From JABCYV01 sp963696025 (GTDB lineage: Bacteria; Acidobacteriota; Terriglobia; Terriglobales; Acidobacteriaceae): DNA of 64,000 nucleotides. The DNA lies in contig CAVOII010000010.1 of the NCBI GenBank assembly GCA_963696025.1, positions 248,001-312,000 of the forward strand, in the 5' to 3' direction. Positions 8,666-17,758 of the stretch are shown here, in pieces (position 1 is the first letter of the stretch; each line of letters opens with the position of its first letter). A model generated the notes under the pieces. That model saw nothing but the letters and a program-made list of their open reading frames with translations. It was not told where the DNA came from and searched no databases. Both the position numbers and the translations under genes were made by a program.

Positions 8666-11041
8666 ATGTCAGACCCCAAAAAGACCGATTTGCATTCTCG
8701 TGCCGTCCTTCCCATCTCATCCCAGCCGCACACCGCCCTCACCACCTATGACGCCAAAGACCCCAATACAAAGTTTCCGCCGATCGAGCCTCTGCGCCCA
8801 CCCAAAGGCGCACCCAACGTACTGATTGTCCTGCTCGACGACGTGGGTTTCGGGGCGACCAGCGCCTTCGGCGGACCGTGTGCGACACCTAACTTTGAGA
8901 AGCTCGCCTCCGGCGGATTGAAATACAATCGTTTCCACACAACGGCTCTGTGCTCGCCGACGCGGCAAGCGCTGCTTACGGGTCGCAACCATCATTCGGT
9001 TGGGATGGGTGGCATTACCGAGATCGCCACCTCTGCGCCCGGCTACTGCTCCGTATTGCCCAAGAACAAAGCGCCGCTGGCGATGACCCTCAAGTTGAAC
9101 GGCTACTCGACGGCACAGTTCGGGAAGTGCCACGAAGTGCCGGTATGGCAGACCAGTCCGATGGGTCCATTCGACCAATGGCCGACGGGCGGCGGGGGAT
9201 TCGAGTATTTCTATGGATTCCTCGGTGGCGAGACTAACCAATATGACCCCTCGATCTACGAGGGCACTACACCAATCGAGCCGCCGAAGACGGCCGAGGA
9301 GGGATACCACTTTACGGAAGACATGACGGATAAGGCTATCGCCTGGGTGAGGCAGCAGAAAGCTCTGATGGCGGACAAACCGTTCTTCATGTATTTCGCA
9401 CCCGGCGCTTGCCATGCGCCGCTCCAGGTTCCGAGAGAGTGGGCGGATAAATACAAGGGCAAGTTCGACCAGGGGTGGGACAAACTGCGCGAGGAAAGTT
9501 TGGCGCGGCAGAAGAAGCTGGGCGTGGTTCCACAAAATGCCGAGTTGACGAAGCGACCCAAGGAGATTCAAGCCTGGGATGAAGTCGAAGCGAAAATGAA
9601 ACCGGTGCTGGCACGCCAGATGGAGGTGTATGCGGGGTTCCTGGAACATGCCGACCATCATGTGGGGCGGCTGATCGACACGCTCAAGGACCTCCAGATT
9701 CTCGACGACACCCTGGTCTACGTGATCATTGGGGACAACGGCGCTTCGGCCGAAGGTACTCCGAATGGCACGTTTAACGAAATGCTTACGCTCAATGGGT
9801 TGGCTAGCATCGAGACCCCAGAGTTCTTGGCGGAACGGATCGGGAAGATGGGCGGGCCGGAGTCATACAACCACTACTCAGTGGCCTGGGCGCACGCCAT
9901 GGACACACCCTATCAATGGACTAAGCAGGTGGCGTCGCACTGGGGCGGTACGCGCAATGGGACGATTGTGCACTGGCCAAAGGGGGTCAAGGCGAAAGGC
10001 GAGATTCGTTCGCAGTTCTGCCACGTAATCGACGTCGCCCCGACCGTTCTGGAAGTTGCCGGCCTGCCCGAGCCGACCATCGTCAACGGCGTGCAGCAGG
10101 CGCCCATGGAAGGGGTCAGCATGGCATACTCGTTCGACGACGCCAAAGCCCCAGAGCGGCACGATCTGCAGTATTTTGAGCTGGCCGGCAACCGGGGAAT
10201 CTACTACAAGGGATGGAGCGCCGTGACCCGGCATTCGACGCCTTGGATGATGACGGCAAAGCTGCCCGCCTTCGACGACGATGTGTGGGAACTCTACGAT
10301 GGCAGCAAGGACTGGACCCAGGCGCGCGATCTGGCGAAAGAGATGCCGGAGAAGCTGCGCGAACTGCAGCGGCTGTGGCTGATCGAGGCAACCAAGTACA
10401 ACGTGTTACCGATCGACGATCGCAGAATCGAGCGTTTCAATAGTGACCTGGCTGGCCGGCCACTGCTTGTCAAGGGCAACACGCAACTGCTATTTGGCGG
10501 GATGGGAAGGTTGAACGAGAATACCGTGTTAAACATGAAGAACAAGTCGTTTTCGATCACCGCTGAGGTGGATGTGCCATCGAAAGGAGCGGAAGGCGTC
10601 ATCATTCACCAAGGCGGCGCGTTCGGTGGCATGAGTCTTTACGCCAAGACCGGAAAAGCGAAGTTCGCCTATAACTTCTTCGGTATCCAAACTTTTACCA
10701 CCGAGGCGAGCCAGCCAATTCCAGCCGGTAAGCACCAGGTGAGAATGGAGTTTGCCTACGATGGCGGCGGCTTGGCCCAGGGGGGCAACGTCAGCCTTTA
10801 TTACGACGGCAAGAAGGTCGGTCAAGGCCGGGTTGAACGCACCCATCCGATGGCGTTTTCTGCAGATGAGACGACCGATGTTGGGCGGGATACCGCTACG
10901 CCGGTTAGCTCAGACTACACCCGCCTTACCAGCGTATTTAATGGGAAAGTCAATTGGGTGCAGATCGACCTGGGCAAGGACGTCCACGATCACTTCATCA
11001 CTCCGGAGGAACGGCTGAACTTGGCAATGGCACGGCAGTAG
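8666..11041 (+). CDS. Cytosolic arylsulfatase, copy 1
   Basis: A 791-residue type I sulfatase that hydrolyses sulfate esters using Ca2+ and a formylglycine made from Cys96 in 'LCSPTRQALLTGR'. Metal-binding Asp58-Asp59 lie in 'VLIVLLDDVGFG'; 'DNGASAEGTPNG' and 'HWGGTRNGTIVHWP' mark the later active-site segments. The last 160 or so residues form a beta-rich domain typical of long bacterial arylsulfatases. ATG 8666 is preferred because GAGGAGGA (8648-8655) precedes it and because the paralogue at 53682 starts at the same residue; the open frame upstream is the maturase remnant. No signal peptide, so it should act in the cytoplasm. By eye about 94% identical to the 53.7 kb copy. Confidence 0.93.
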   Translation: MSDPKKTDLHSRAVLPISSQPHTALTTYDAKDPNTKFPPIEPLRPPKGAPNVLIVLLDDVGFGATSAFGGPCATPNFEKLASGGLKYNRFHTTALCSPTRQALLTGRNHHSVGMGGITEIATSAPGYCSVLPKNKAPLAMTLKLNGYSTAQFGKCHEVPVWQTSPMGPFDQWPTGGGGFEYFYGFLGGETNQYDPSIYEGTTPIEPPKTAEEGYHFTEDMTDKAIAWVRQQKALMADKPFFMYFAPGACHAPLQVPREWADKYKGKFDQGWDKLREESLARQKKLGVVPQNAELTKRPKEIQAWDEVEAKMKPVLARQMEVYAGFLEHADHHVGRLIDTLKDLQILDDTLVYVIIGDNGASAEGTPNGTFNEMLTLNGLASIETPEFLAERIGKMGGPESYNHYSVAWAHAMDTPYQWTKQVASHWGGTRNGTIVHWPKGVKAKGEIRSQFCHVIDVAPTVLEVAGLPEPTIVNGVQQAPMEGVSMAYSFDDAKAPERHDLQYFELAGNRGIYYKGWSAVTRHSTPWMMTAKLPAFDDDVWELYDGSKDWTQARDLAKEMPEKLRELQRLWLIEATKYNVLPIDDRRIERFNSDLAGRPLLVKGNTQLLFGGMGRLNENTVLNMKNKSFSITAEVDVPSKGAEGVIIHQGGAFGGMSLYAKTGKAKFAYNFFGIQTFTTEASQPIPAGKHQVRMEFAYDGGGLAQGGNVSLYYDGKKVGQGRVERTHPMAFSADETTDVGRDTATPVSSDYTRLTSVFNGKVNWVQIDLGKDVHDHFITPEERLNLAMARQ

Positions 11042-11067
11042 GCCGCCGCTGGCCTGAAGCAACGATA

Positions 11068-11098
11068 CCGTCCGTAGGCCTGGATTGCCTACGGACGG
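11068..11098. terminator. Bidirectional hairpin between sulfatase copy 1 and the convergent small gene
   Basis: CCGTCCGTAGGC (11068-11079) and its exact complement (11087-11098) form a 12-bp stem with a 7-base loop in the gap between two convergent genes. A related hairpin occurs at the same place after the second sulfatase copy. No long T-run follows, so efficiency is uncertain. Confidence 0.65.
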
Positions 11099-11100
11099 CA

Positions 11101-11295
11101 TCAATCATGACCTGCATTGCGACTTGTTGTCGCATGCTGCTCGCAAACCGCCACGGATAGTCCTAATTCTTTTACGCAACCCAGCACATGTGCTGCGATA
11201 TTGGTGCAGCCCGGCCAGTCGCACAGATATTCGGACAGCTCCTCTTCGCGGCCGTCGGGACCCACAATTCCCGTCTTGATCGTCACCTGAGGCAT
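11101..11295 (-). CDS. Small conserved Cys/His protein, copy 1
   Basis: A 64-residue protein starting MPQVTIKTG. It carries 'YLCDWPGC', 'HVLGCVKEL' and 'VCEQH', so four Cys and two His are spaced as in a small metal-binding fold. Its paralogue at 56125-56316 differs at only a few positions, and both sit convergently behind a sulfatase. I recognise no named family. The constant pairing suggests a sulfatase-linked accessory or simply co-duplication. A longer frame upstream (to 11379) is not shared by the paralogue, so the start at 11295 is preferred. Confidence 0.7.
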   Translation of the reverse strand: MPQVTIKTGIVGPDGREEELSEYLCDWPGCTNIAAHVLGCVKELGLSVAVCEQHATTSRNAGHD

Positions 11296-11475
11296 ATGTG
11301 CGCCCTGCGCTCCGGTATGCCTAAATTCTTGCCGACGAACACCGCTTGCGCAAGTAACTCCCGGTCGACATCGAGACAAAAGTAACCTTGCGATGTCCCA
11401 AAACTATACCCGTCAATGAAATCCGTGGAGTTGGCGGTATCTCAAGAGAGTCGTTGGCGTAACATCGCCATTTCA

Positions 11476-13383
11476 GTGCGCCGGGCTAAACCGGCTTGAA
11501 GTAGAGGATGAAAGAGCCTTACGAGAAAGGATTAGCGATCCGCTCGGCCTCGAGTCTTGCGCTGCTACCGCGAGGGACACAGCGAAGCGTAGACAGAGGA
11601 TAGGCGGGGTGGGTATTCAGCTCCGAAAAGATGCAATCCGGACGCCGACGTCCTTGAAATGCGCGGAAGGCAACATGAGCAGGCGCGTTAGCGCGAGCTC
11701 TTGCTCAGTCCGGCGTAGTCGAAGACCCCAGACACGCCTAGAAACTTCAAGCACGAGAACCGGGAGACCTCGGAGACACCTGCGGCTCAACCAGGTCGGA
11801 GGTCGGCGGGTGAAGGCCAGAGCCACGAGGCCCGCGTGTACGTCTCCGAGGAGTCACACAACGGCATAGTACCTATGAACCATTCGAACAAAGGCGGGAA
11901 TTCGTCGGCGGAGAGTGGGGAGGGAAGGCCGTCGATCAAGGAGAACGTTCGTCAACCTAACACGTCCCCGACACAGAGCGGGGAGCGCGTGTCCCAGGGG
12001 CTGGCGGGCGTGCGGAAAGCAGCAGGGAACAAGGAGATGAAGTTCACCGCCTTGCTCCACCACCTGACCGTCGAACTGCTGCGGGAAAGCTTTTACTCGC
12101 TCAAGAGAAAGGCCGCACCTGGAGTGGACGGTGTCACCTGGCAGGAGTATGAAGACCGACTAGAGGATCGGCTGACCGATCTTCATGGCCGAGTTCATCG
12201 CGGAGCCTATCGAGCGACGCCCTCGAGAAGAGTGTACATAGAGAAAGCAGATGGACGACAACGTCCACTGGCGGTCCCGGCTATCGAAGACAAACTTGTC
12301 CAACATGCCGTGGTCACCATCCTCAACCAGATCTATGAGGAAGACTTTCTCAGCTTCTCGTACGGTTTTCGCCCGGGGCGCAGCCAGCATCAGGCGCTGG
12401 ATGCGTTGTCGTACGCGCTCCTGAAGAAGAAGGTGAACTACGTCCTTGATGCCGACATTCGAGGATTTTTCGATAACCTCGACAAGAGTTGGCTGATCAA
12501 GTTCGTGGAGCATCGCGTCGCTGACCCCCGCATCCTACGGCTGACCCAGAAATGGCTCAAGGCTGGGGTGATGGAGGAAGGCAAATGGTCGGACACGAAG
12601 GCAGGCAGTCCGCAAGGTTCGGTGATTTCACCGCTTCTCGCGAATATCTACCTGCACTACGCGTTCGATCTCTGGGTGAACGTGTGGCGCAAGAAGTGGG
12701 CACACGGCGAGGTGGTGGTCATCCGCTACGCGGACGATATCATCTTGGGATTCCAACACCAAGCGGACGCGGATCGATTCTTGGAGAACTTACAGGAACG
12801 ACTGGGAATGTTTGGACTGGAATTGCATCCAGATAAGACGCGCCGGATCGAGTTCGGCAGGTTTGCCGAAGAGAACCGGAGACGTAGAGGAGAAGGCAAG
12901 CCCGAGACGTTCGACTTTCTAGGCTTCACGCACATCAGCGGGAAGAATAGGCTAGGGCGGTTTACGGTAAGGCGCAAGACGATCCAGAAACGCATGCGGG
13001 CGAAGCTGCGGGAGATTAAGCAGCAGCTCCGTGAGCGTATGCACGATCCCGTGCGCCAAACCGGTCAATGGCTCAAGTCGATCATGCAGGGCCACTCCAA
13101 CTACTATGCGGTACCGGGGAACCTCGATAGTCTCGGCGTATTCCGGGAGCGGTTAATTGGGCACTGGTGGCGTACACTTCGCCGCCGTAGCCAGCACCAC
13201 CCGATCTCGTGGACGCGTATTCTCGCCCTGGCTGACCGATGGATCCCACCCCCGCGAGTACTCCATCCTTATCCCGCGCTTCGCTTTGCCGCCAGTCATC
13301 CGCGATAAGAACCGGATGCGCTAATAAGCGCCCGTCCGGGACCGTGCGGGGGGTACCACGCAAAGTGGTATCCCTACCGCGAT
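11476..13383 (+). mobile_element. Group II intron, copy 2
   Basis: The same 1,908-base intron as at 2698-4605, apparently identical over its whole length, inserted after ATCGCCATTTCA (11464-11475). The flanks outside the short target motif are unrelated to those of copy 1, so this is independent insertion and not a larger duplication. The preceding bases GGCG-TAACAT-CGCC form a small inverted repeat. The near-perfect identity means one copy moved recently. Confidence 0.9.
11836..13308 (+). CDS. ltrA: Group II intron reverse transcriptase/maturase, copy 2
   Basis: Residue-for-residue the same 490-residue protein as at 3058-4530, with the YADD palm motif and domain X. The GTG (11836) and ATG (11875) start alternatives are the same. 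Having two intact copies means either can supply maturase to both introns in trans. Confidence 0.93.
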   Translation: MYVSEESHNGIVPMNHSNKGGNSSAESGEGRPSIKENVRQPNTSPTQSGERVSQGLAGVRKAAGNKEMKFTALLHHLTVELLRESFYSLKRKAAPGVDGVTWQEYEDRLEDRLTDLHGRVHRGAYRATPSRRVYIEKADGRQRPLAVPAIEDKLVQHAVVTILNQIYEEDFLSFSYGFRPGRSQHQALDALSYALLKKKVNYVLDADIRGFFDNLDKSWLIKFVEHRVADPRILRLTQKWLKAGVMEEGKWSDTKAGSPQGSVISPLLANIYLHYAFDLWVNVWRKKWAHGEVVVIRYADDIILGFQHQADADRFLENLQERLGMFGLELHPDKTRRIEFGRFAEENRRRRGEGKPETFDFLGFTHISGKNRLGRFTVRRKTIQKRMRAKLREIKQQLRERMHDPVRQTGQWLKSIMQGHSNYYAVPGNLDSLGVFRERLIGHWWRTLRRRSQHHPISWTRILALADRWIPPPRVLHPYPALRFAASHPR

Positions 13384-13534
13384 CTCATCGACCCGGATTG
13401 TTGGTCTAATCCCTGTTTTCATCAACCATCGTATAAAATCGCGGGATTGATGACGCAGCGCGGTAGGCAGCAGGTCTCTAGTTGTCTAGGTCGGTCAGGC
13501 GGTGAGTACTCTCGCTAAAGGAGACGGCGGAGCT

Positions 13535-13873
13535 ATGGCACGAGACGGTTCGTTCCACTGTGAACTTGAGAAGTCGAAAGATGAAGACGAAAACGGGAAT
13601 CAAGTGACAACAATCAAGTGTCATGGCGAGCTGGTTAGTAACACCGCGGGTGAGATAAAAGAAGTGGTGAGGCCCCTCATCCTTCTTGGCGGTCGCATCA
13701 TTATCGACCTTGGCGATGTAAAACATCTGGATAGCGCGGGCCTCGGAGCACTGGTTGGCCTCAAGACGTCCGCAATCAACCAAAGGCAATGCATCCTTGA
13801 ACTCGCCAACCTGACCCCTGGCGTGGTGGAATTGCTGCGCATCACTCATCTGACCCAGATGTTCTCGTCGTAA
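13535..13873 (+). CDS. STAS-domain anti-sigma factor antagonist-like protein
   Basis: A 112-residue STAS protein of the SpoIIAA/RsbV class. 'IIIDLGDVKHLDSAGLGALVGL' contains the Asp-Ser pair whose Ser is the usual phosphorylation switch for binding an anti-sigma kinase. ATG 13535 follows GGAG (about 13520-13523) and CGGAG (13529-13533); GTG 13502 is an upstream alternative. No anti-sigma kinase or sigma gene is adjacent, so the partner is elsewhere. Confidence 0.85.
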   Translation: MARDGSFHCELEKSKDEDENGNQVTTIKCHGELVSNTAGEIKEVVRPLILLGGRIIIDLGDVKHLDSAGLGALVGLKTSAINQRQCILELANLTPGVVELLRITHLTQMFSS

Positions 13874-13891
13874 GGCCGACCTTGATGTAAC

Positions 13892-13914
13892 ATCGCCATT
13901 ACGCTCATTAACCG
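13892..13914 (+). repeat. Second unoccupied relative of the intron target site
   Basis: ATCGCCATTACG followed by CTCATTAACCG aligns gap-free with the joined exons of the two introns. It lies 18 bases after the stop of the STAS gene, just as the copy at 6739 follows a gene end. Confidence 0.55.
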
Positions 13915-14095
13915 TTTGTCGCGGCCCGTAAGCAGAGCCAGTAGAAAAATCCGCGCGGTGCTGTGACAGAATGTAGACTGCTCAGCAGGTACTCGGAAAC
14001 CGAATGACGGATGACTGTCGTCCCGCCGGTCGCATCAAAATCCAACTACCCGCCAAGGCCCTCCAGAGAGGAATCCACTCGGAGGCACAACTCTA

Positions 14096-15361
14096 GTGGA
14101 ACTCTATCAGCGGCTGCCCCCTGAGGCTCTAAAGATTGTTCTGGTCTTGTTTTTGTCTTTCCTGATAGGACTAGAGCGGGAAGAGCACAAGGTAGCAGTG
14201 GGCTCGTACTCCTTCGGAGGAGTGCGGACATTCCCGCTCATTGGCCTGATCGGTTATTCCATTGCTCTTATCGCGGGCGCACAACTGCTGCCACTGATGG
14301 TCGGCTTTCTGGTAATCGCCGGATTCTTGCTTCTGTCTTACTGGCACAAGCTTTGCTCTGCGGCAGCCGCCGGTGTCACCTCAGAAATGTCCGGTCTCAC
14401 GACATTCCTGGTGGGGGCTCTCGTCTTTTACGGACACTTTTGGATTGCTACCACGCTGAGCGTTGCCAGCCTGCTGTTACTCGATCTCAAAGAAGTTCTT
14501 GAGAAGCTTGCCGTTCGTATCGCTCCGCACGAGATTCTTACCTTCGCCAAGTTTCTGCTTTTGAGCGGTGTCATCCTACCCGTGCTGCCGAATCAGGAAT
14601 TTGGGCGATTCCACATCAACCCTTTCAAGACCTGGCTCGTCGTGGTTGCGGTCAGCACGATCTCGTACGGCAGTTACGTTCTCCAGAAGTTGACGAAGGA
14701 ACACGGCGGGGTCGTGCTGGCAGCGTTGCTGGGCGGAGCGTATTCATCGACCGTCACTACGGTCGTGATGGCGCGCCGAGCCGCTCGTGAACGGCATCCC
14801 CACCTCTTTGCCGGGGGCATCTTGATGGCCTCCGGCGTGATGTACTTTCGCTTAGTCGCTCTTTTGGCCCTTTTCAACCGACAACTGATGTCTTTGCTGG
14901 CGCTCCCTTTTCTCTTACTGGCCGGTTTGGCGGTCGGCGTTGGTTGGCTCTGGACGCGCCGGGCGGATTCAAGTGCTCAGGCTGTACAGCGGGAATTCGA
15001 ACCCAAGAATCCACTCGAGCTGCTCGCAGCGTTTCTTTTCGCCGCGTTGTTTTTGGCAATGCTGGTAGCTACCCAATTGGCTGTCACTTATCTTGGAAGG
15101 GCGGGAGTGAATACTCTGGCCGCCATCATGGGTGTTACCGACGTAGATCCGTTCATCATGGGGATGACCCAAGCCGCGGGGACACTCACACCTCTGAAAG
15201 TTGCGGCAGCCGCAGTTCTAATCGCCGCCGCCAGCAACAACCTCGTGAAAGGGATTTACGCCTACGGCCTGGCCGATCGGAAGACCGGCATGCAGAGCCT
15301 GGTGCTTCTGACGGTTCTTGCCACGCTGGGTCTCGCCCCCTTACTTTGGGTCGGGTCGTGA
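14096..15361 (+). CDS. MgtC/SapB-DUF4010 membrane protein
   Basis: A 421-residue polytopic inner-membrane protein. The N-terminal part ('FLIGLEREEH...SFGGVRTFPLIGLIGY') matches the MgtC/SapB domain. The rest, about residues 180-415 with many hydrophobic helices and 'AALLGGAYSSTVTTVVMARR', is the DUF4010 domain usually fused to it. Function is unknown; MgtC relatives are linked to Mg2+ and pH stress. The start is GTG 14096. It stands alone with its own upstream gap. Confidence 0.85.
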   Translation: MELYQRLPPEALKIVLVLFLSFLIGLEREEHKVAVGSYSFGGVRTFPLIGLIGYSIALIAGAQLLPLMVGFLVIAGFLLLSYWHKLCSAAAAGVTSEMSGLTTFLVGALVFYGHFWIATTLSVASLLLLDLKEVLEKLAVRIAPHEILTFAKFLLLSGVILPVLPNQEFGRFHINPFKTWLVVVAVSTISYGSYVLQKLTKEHGGVVLAALLGGAYSSTVTTVVMARRAARERHPHLFAGGILMASGVMYFRLVALLALFNRQLMSLLALPFLLLAGLAVGVGWLWTRRADSSAQAVQREFEPKNPLELLAAFLFAALFLAMLVATQLAVTYLGRAGVNTLAAIMGVTDVDPFIMGMTQAAGTLTPLKVAAAAVLIAAASNNLVKGIYAYGLADRKTGMQSLVLLTVLATLGLAPLLWVGS

Positions 15362-15521
15362 ACATCATCCTGAACCGTTAATTAAACAGAACACGTGCGA
15401 GAGAGTTTGCACATTCGCTAGCTCTTCGCGCCAACGTCATGCGAGGTAGTCTAGACTGTCTGGTTGTGAAAAGCGGCGTGTCTGCCCGCGGGGCGCAGGT
15501 GTTGTCTTAGGAGAAGCCGTC

Positions 15522-15974
15522 ATGCGAATCATCCCAATGTCCCAACAAGAATGCAGTGAGCTGTTGAATCGCGTAAATATCGGGAGGCTGGCATGTTCGC
15601 TGGACAACCAACCGTATATAGTGCCGGTTGGCTTTTCGTATGAGCCTGACTTCATCTACGTCTTTTCCACTCTCGGCAAGAAGATTGAGTGGATGAGGCA
15701 AAATCCCAAGGTTTGTCTGCAAGCCGACGAAATAGCAAGTCTGTCGAACTGGCTCAGCGTAATAGTGACAGGAACGTACTTGGAACTGCGTGAGCCGCAA
15801 CACACGGCTCAGCTGGAACATGCGCTGGAACAACTCGAGCAGTATTCTGAATGGTGGCGAAACCCTCTGGCGCAAAGACGCGAACGAACCAGCGATGTGT
15901 CGATTGAGTCCGTGTTCTTTCGCATCGATATTAAGTCGATGAGCGGCCTCCGTGCTATTCCTGAAGCCGAGTAA
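15522..15974 (+). CDS. PNPOx-like flavin-binding protein
   Basis: A 150-residue split-barrel protein of the pyridoxamine 5'-phosphate oxidase-like / NimA group. Signature segments are 'CSELLNRVNIGRLACSLDNQPYIVPVGFSYE' (residues 11-41) and 'KIEWMRQNPKVCLQAD' (about 54-69). Such proteins bind FMN or F420 and reduce small molecules. AGGAGAAGCCGTC immediately before the ATG supplies the ribosome site. Substrate unknown. Confidence 0.85.
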   Translation: MRIIPMSQQECSELLNRVNIGRLACSLDNQPYIVPVGFSYEPDFIYVFSTLGKKIEWMRQNPKVCLQADEIASLSNWLSVIVTGTYLELREPQHTAQLEHALEQLEQYSEWWRNPLAQRRERTSDVSIESVFFRIDIKSMSGLRAIPEAE

Positions 15975-16443
15975 AGAAGTAGAGCCGCGTCAAGTGGCCG
16001 TTCTCGAGTCACTCTTTATGCCCAACTTTAACGCTTTCGGTCTAGGCCGAGGGAGGTCACATCGGTAACTTTCAGGGAAGTGTGAATTATTACTGCGGAG
16101 GATGGCCAACTGACGTCCTTTTAGGCGAGCTCTGCAGAACAAGGCGAGGACCGTATCGTCGCGCAACTAGGGGCTATGGAGGATTCTAGAGCTTGAGTTG
16201 ACAGCCGCACATTCTTAGAGCAGACTTCCCGCGTCTACCTCTGCTCTGTTCGCCAGATCACCTGACTGCTTTGGCCGGGCAGGGCATTGTGGAACATCTT
16301 TCCAAAAAAGAAAAAGAAGAAAAAGAATCTGATTCCCTTTTTGATCGGAATTAACATCCTGAGCGGGCAGTTGCTAGGTTGCTTTCGGGAAGAATGCCAT
16401 TCGATGAAGAGACTACAAAAATTTGAGGAGGAGAACCAACCAA
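15975..16443. other. Intergenic region without recognised gene
   Basis: About 470 bases. I see no coding sequence with family resemblance on either strand. The last 150 bases include an A-rich purine run (about 16303-16328) and the strong site GAGGAGGAG (16423-16431) that serves the DUF4440 gene. The upstream part may hold its promoter, but no clear -35/-10 pair stands out. Confidence 0.4.
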
Positions 16444-16911
16444 ATGAAGCGTATTTTGGCAGTTGCTGTACTCGTTACAGTAGCCACATCGCTTGCCCTC
16501 GGCCAGATGGCCGACAAGCAAGAAAAAACAAAAAGCGGAGCCGGCATTGAACAAGCGTTGATGCAAATGGAGCGCGACTGGACTGAGGCCGCTCTCAAGA
16601 AGGACGCTGTAGCCCTAGACAAAAGCCTCGCTGACGACTGGGTAGCCCAAGGCCCAACTGGTGTCTCAACGAAGGCTGAAACTCTCGCAGATCTTAAATC
16701 GGGGGACTACAAGCTTGAATCGCAAACCCTTGCTGACATGAAGGTGCGCGTCTTCGGAGATACTGCCGTAGTGACCGGTAGTGACGACGAAAAGAGCTCG
16801 TACAAAGGCCACGACACCAGCGGGCATTACACCTGGACGGATGTCTATGTGAAGCGCCAGGGGCGCTGGCAGGCGGCGGCTTCGCAAGGCACTCGCATAA
16901 CGCAACAATAA
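16444..16911 (+). CDS. Secreted DUF4440/SnoaL-like protein
   Basis: A 155-residue protein with a cleavable signal peptide (MKRILAVAVLVTVATSLALGQ, cut near residue 20) and one NTF2-like domain. Family features are 'MERDWTEAALKKDAVALDKSLADDW' and the final 'WTDVYVKRQGRWQAAASQGTRI'. DUF4440 proteins are small ligand-binding or enzyme-like folds of unknown role, abundant in Acidobacteriota. ATG 16444 is chosen because GAGGAGGAG lies 12-20 bases upstream and because it opens the signal peptide. Confidence 0.88.
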   Translation: MKRILAVAVLVTVATSLALGQMADKQEKTKSGAGIEQALMQMERDWTEAALKKDAVALDKSLADDWVAQGPTGVSTKAETLADLKSGDYKLESQTLADMKVRVFGDTAVVTGSDDEKSSYKGHDTSGHYTWTDVYVKRQGRWQAAASQGTRITQQ

Positions 16912-17024
16912 CTCGACTTGGGCCCCCTCAAAACTCAGCGGCTACGCAGTCAGCTGAGAGTTTCGGTGGCCCAGTTGCTTCTCACCATTCCAACTTTACG
17001 CGGCCCCATCAGCGCGCGCCGTCT

Positions 17025-17090
17025 CATGGGGTACTTTGGTAGATTCCCCGCTGGCCTTTCGGGTTAGCACCCCATGGTTTTTTGTTGTTT
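17025..17090 (+). terminator. Hairpin with T-run behind the DUF4440 gene
   Basis: CATGGGGT (17025-17032) pairs with ACCCCATG (17069-17076) and is followed by GTTTTTTGTTGTTT. The 36-base loop is long for an intrinsic terminator and contains further short pairing. A looser hairpin (AAACTCAGC...GCTGAGAGTTT, about 16930-16960) lies between this and the gene end. Confidence 0.5.
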
Positions 17091-17262
17091 AGGGCTTCGG
17101 AGGTGGGGTCTGGTCCTGGTTCGAACGAAGCTCTCGCAAGTAGCAGTCTTCGTGAACGGCGTTCCCGTCCGCATCGGTCTTGCTGTTTTCAAGCTCTACG
17201 GGTTCATTGCAAATTCTGCAGATTGGTAGTCGTGACCCACGGATAGACTGCGCGATGGGCAT
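17089..17262 (-). CDS. Small CxxC / HxxC zinc-ribbon-like protein
   Basis: A 57-residue protein (MPIAQSIRGSRLPICRIC...). The core 'ICRICNEPVELENSKTD' followed by 'DGNAVHEDCYLRELR' gives a Cys-X2-Cys and a His-X2-Cys pair, the metal-ligand layout of half a LIM or treble-clef domain. Very similar small proteins are frequent in Acidobacteriota. It reads away from the LuxR-type gene, leaving a region of about 100 bases for divergent promoters. Too short for many gene callers, but codon pattern and motif are convincing. Function unknown. Confidence 0.65.
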   Translation of the reverse strand: MPIAQSIRGSRLPICRICNEPVELENSKTDADGNAVHEDCYLRELRSNQDQTPPPKP

Positions 17263-17366
17263 CGGCGTTCTTCGGGCAAATCCTCAGATTGCACAATACC
17301 ATCTTCCGGTCAGTTGTGGCACACTTGCCGAGTCGAACCTCATTTCCCTTTCTGGAGGGCGTCTCT

Positions 17367-17618
17367 GTGTCGCCAGAGAAAGCTAACATCCTCAGACAGG
17401 TTGCTGACGGCCGCTCTTACAAAGAACTTGCCGCAGACGTTGGTACAACGGAGCAGGTGATCAAAAACATCATCCACATACTGTGCCGTAGGAACGGGGC
17501 GCCGAATCGCGTGAACTTGATCGCCATGGCATTGCGAAAGGGTACGATCTCTTGGCGTGCTCCAAGCCGAGAATCGCGTGACCGCTGTCGCGACCGCTAT
17601 CCGCCGGGGATTGATTGA
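17367..17618 (+). CDS. LuxR-type helix-turn-helix protein
   Basis: An 83-residue protein consisting mainly of one GerE/LuxR HTH: 'SPEKANILRQVADGRSYKELAADVGTTEQVIKNIIHILCRRNGAPNRVNLIAMAL'. It has no receiver domain. GTG 17367 is chosen because GGAGGG at 17354-17359 lies seven bases upstream and the domain starts at once; the frame is open to TTG 17289. The Arg/Asp-rich C-terminal tail is unusual. Probably a stand-alone DNA-binding regulator. Confidence 0.65.
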   Translation: MSPEKANILRQVADGRSYKELAADVGTTEQVIKNIIHILCRRNGAPNRVNLIAMALRKGTISWRAPSRESRDRCRDRYPPGID

Positions 17619-17758
17619 CTAAAGCTGGGAACCTTTCGATGATGTCGTGCCAGTGGCCCCGGCATGCTTTTGAAACGGCCGCATCATTGGGGAAATTCCG
17701 CTACGCTGCGTCGCGCAAGCAGGGCTGGGGAGCTAGTACTAGCCAACGCTGGTCATCG

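Noticed and set aside
2698..13383. The two introns as the cause of the sulfatase duplication by recombination
   Set aside because: Only one sulfatase module lies near the introns; the second module at 52-56 kb has no intron flank, so the introns do not explain it.
16287..16550. Plus-strand open frame beginning with a Lys-rich run
   Set aside because: It reads through an A-rich stretch, overlaps the signal peptide of the DUF4440 protein in another frame and resembles nothing known.
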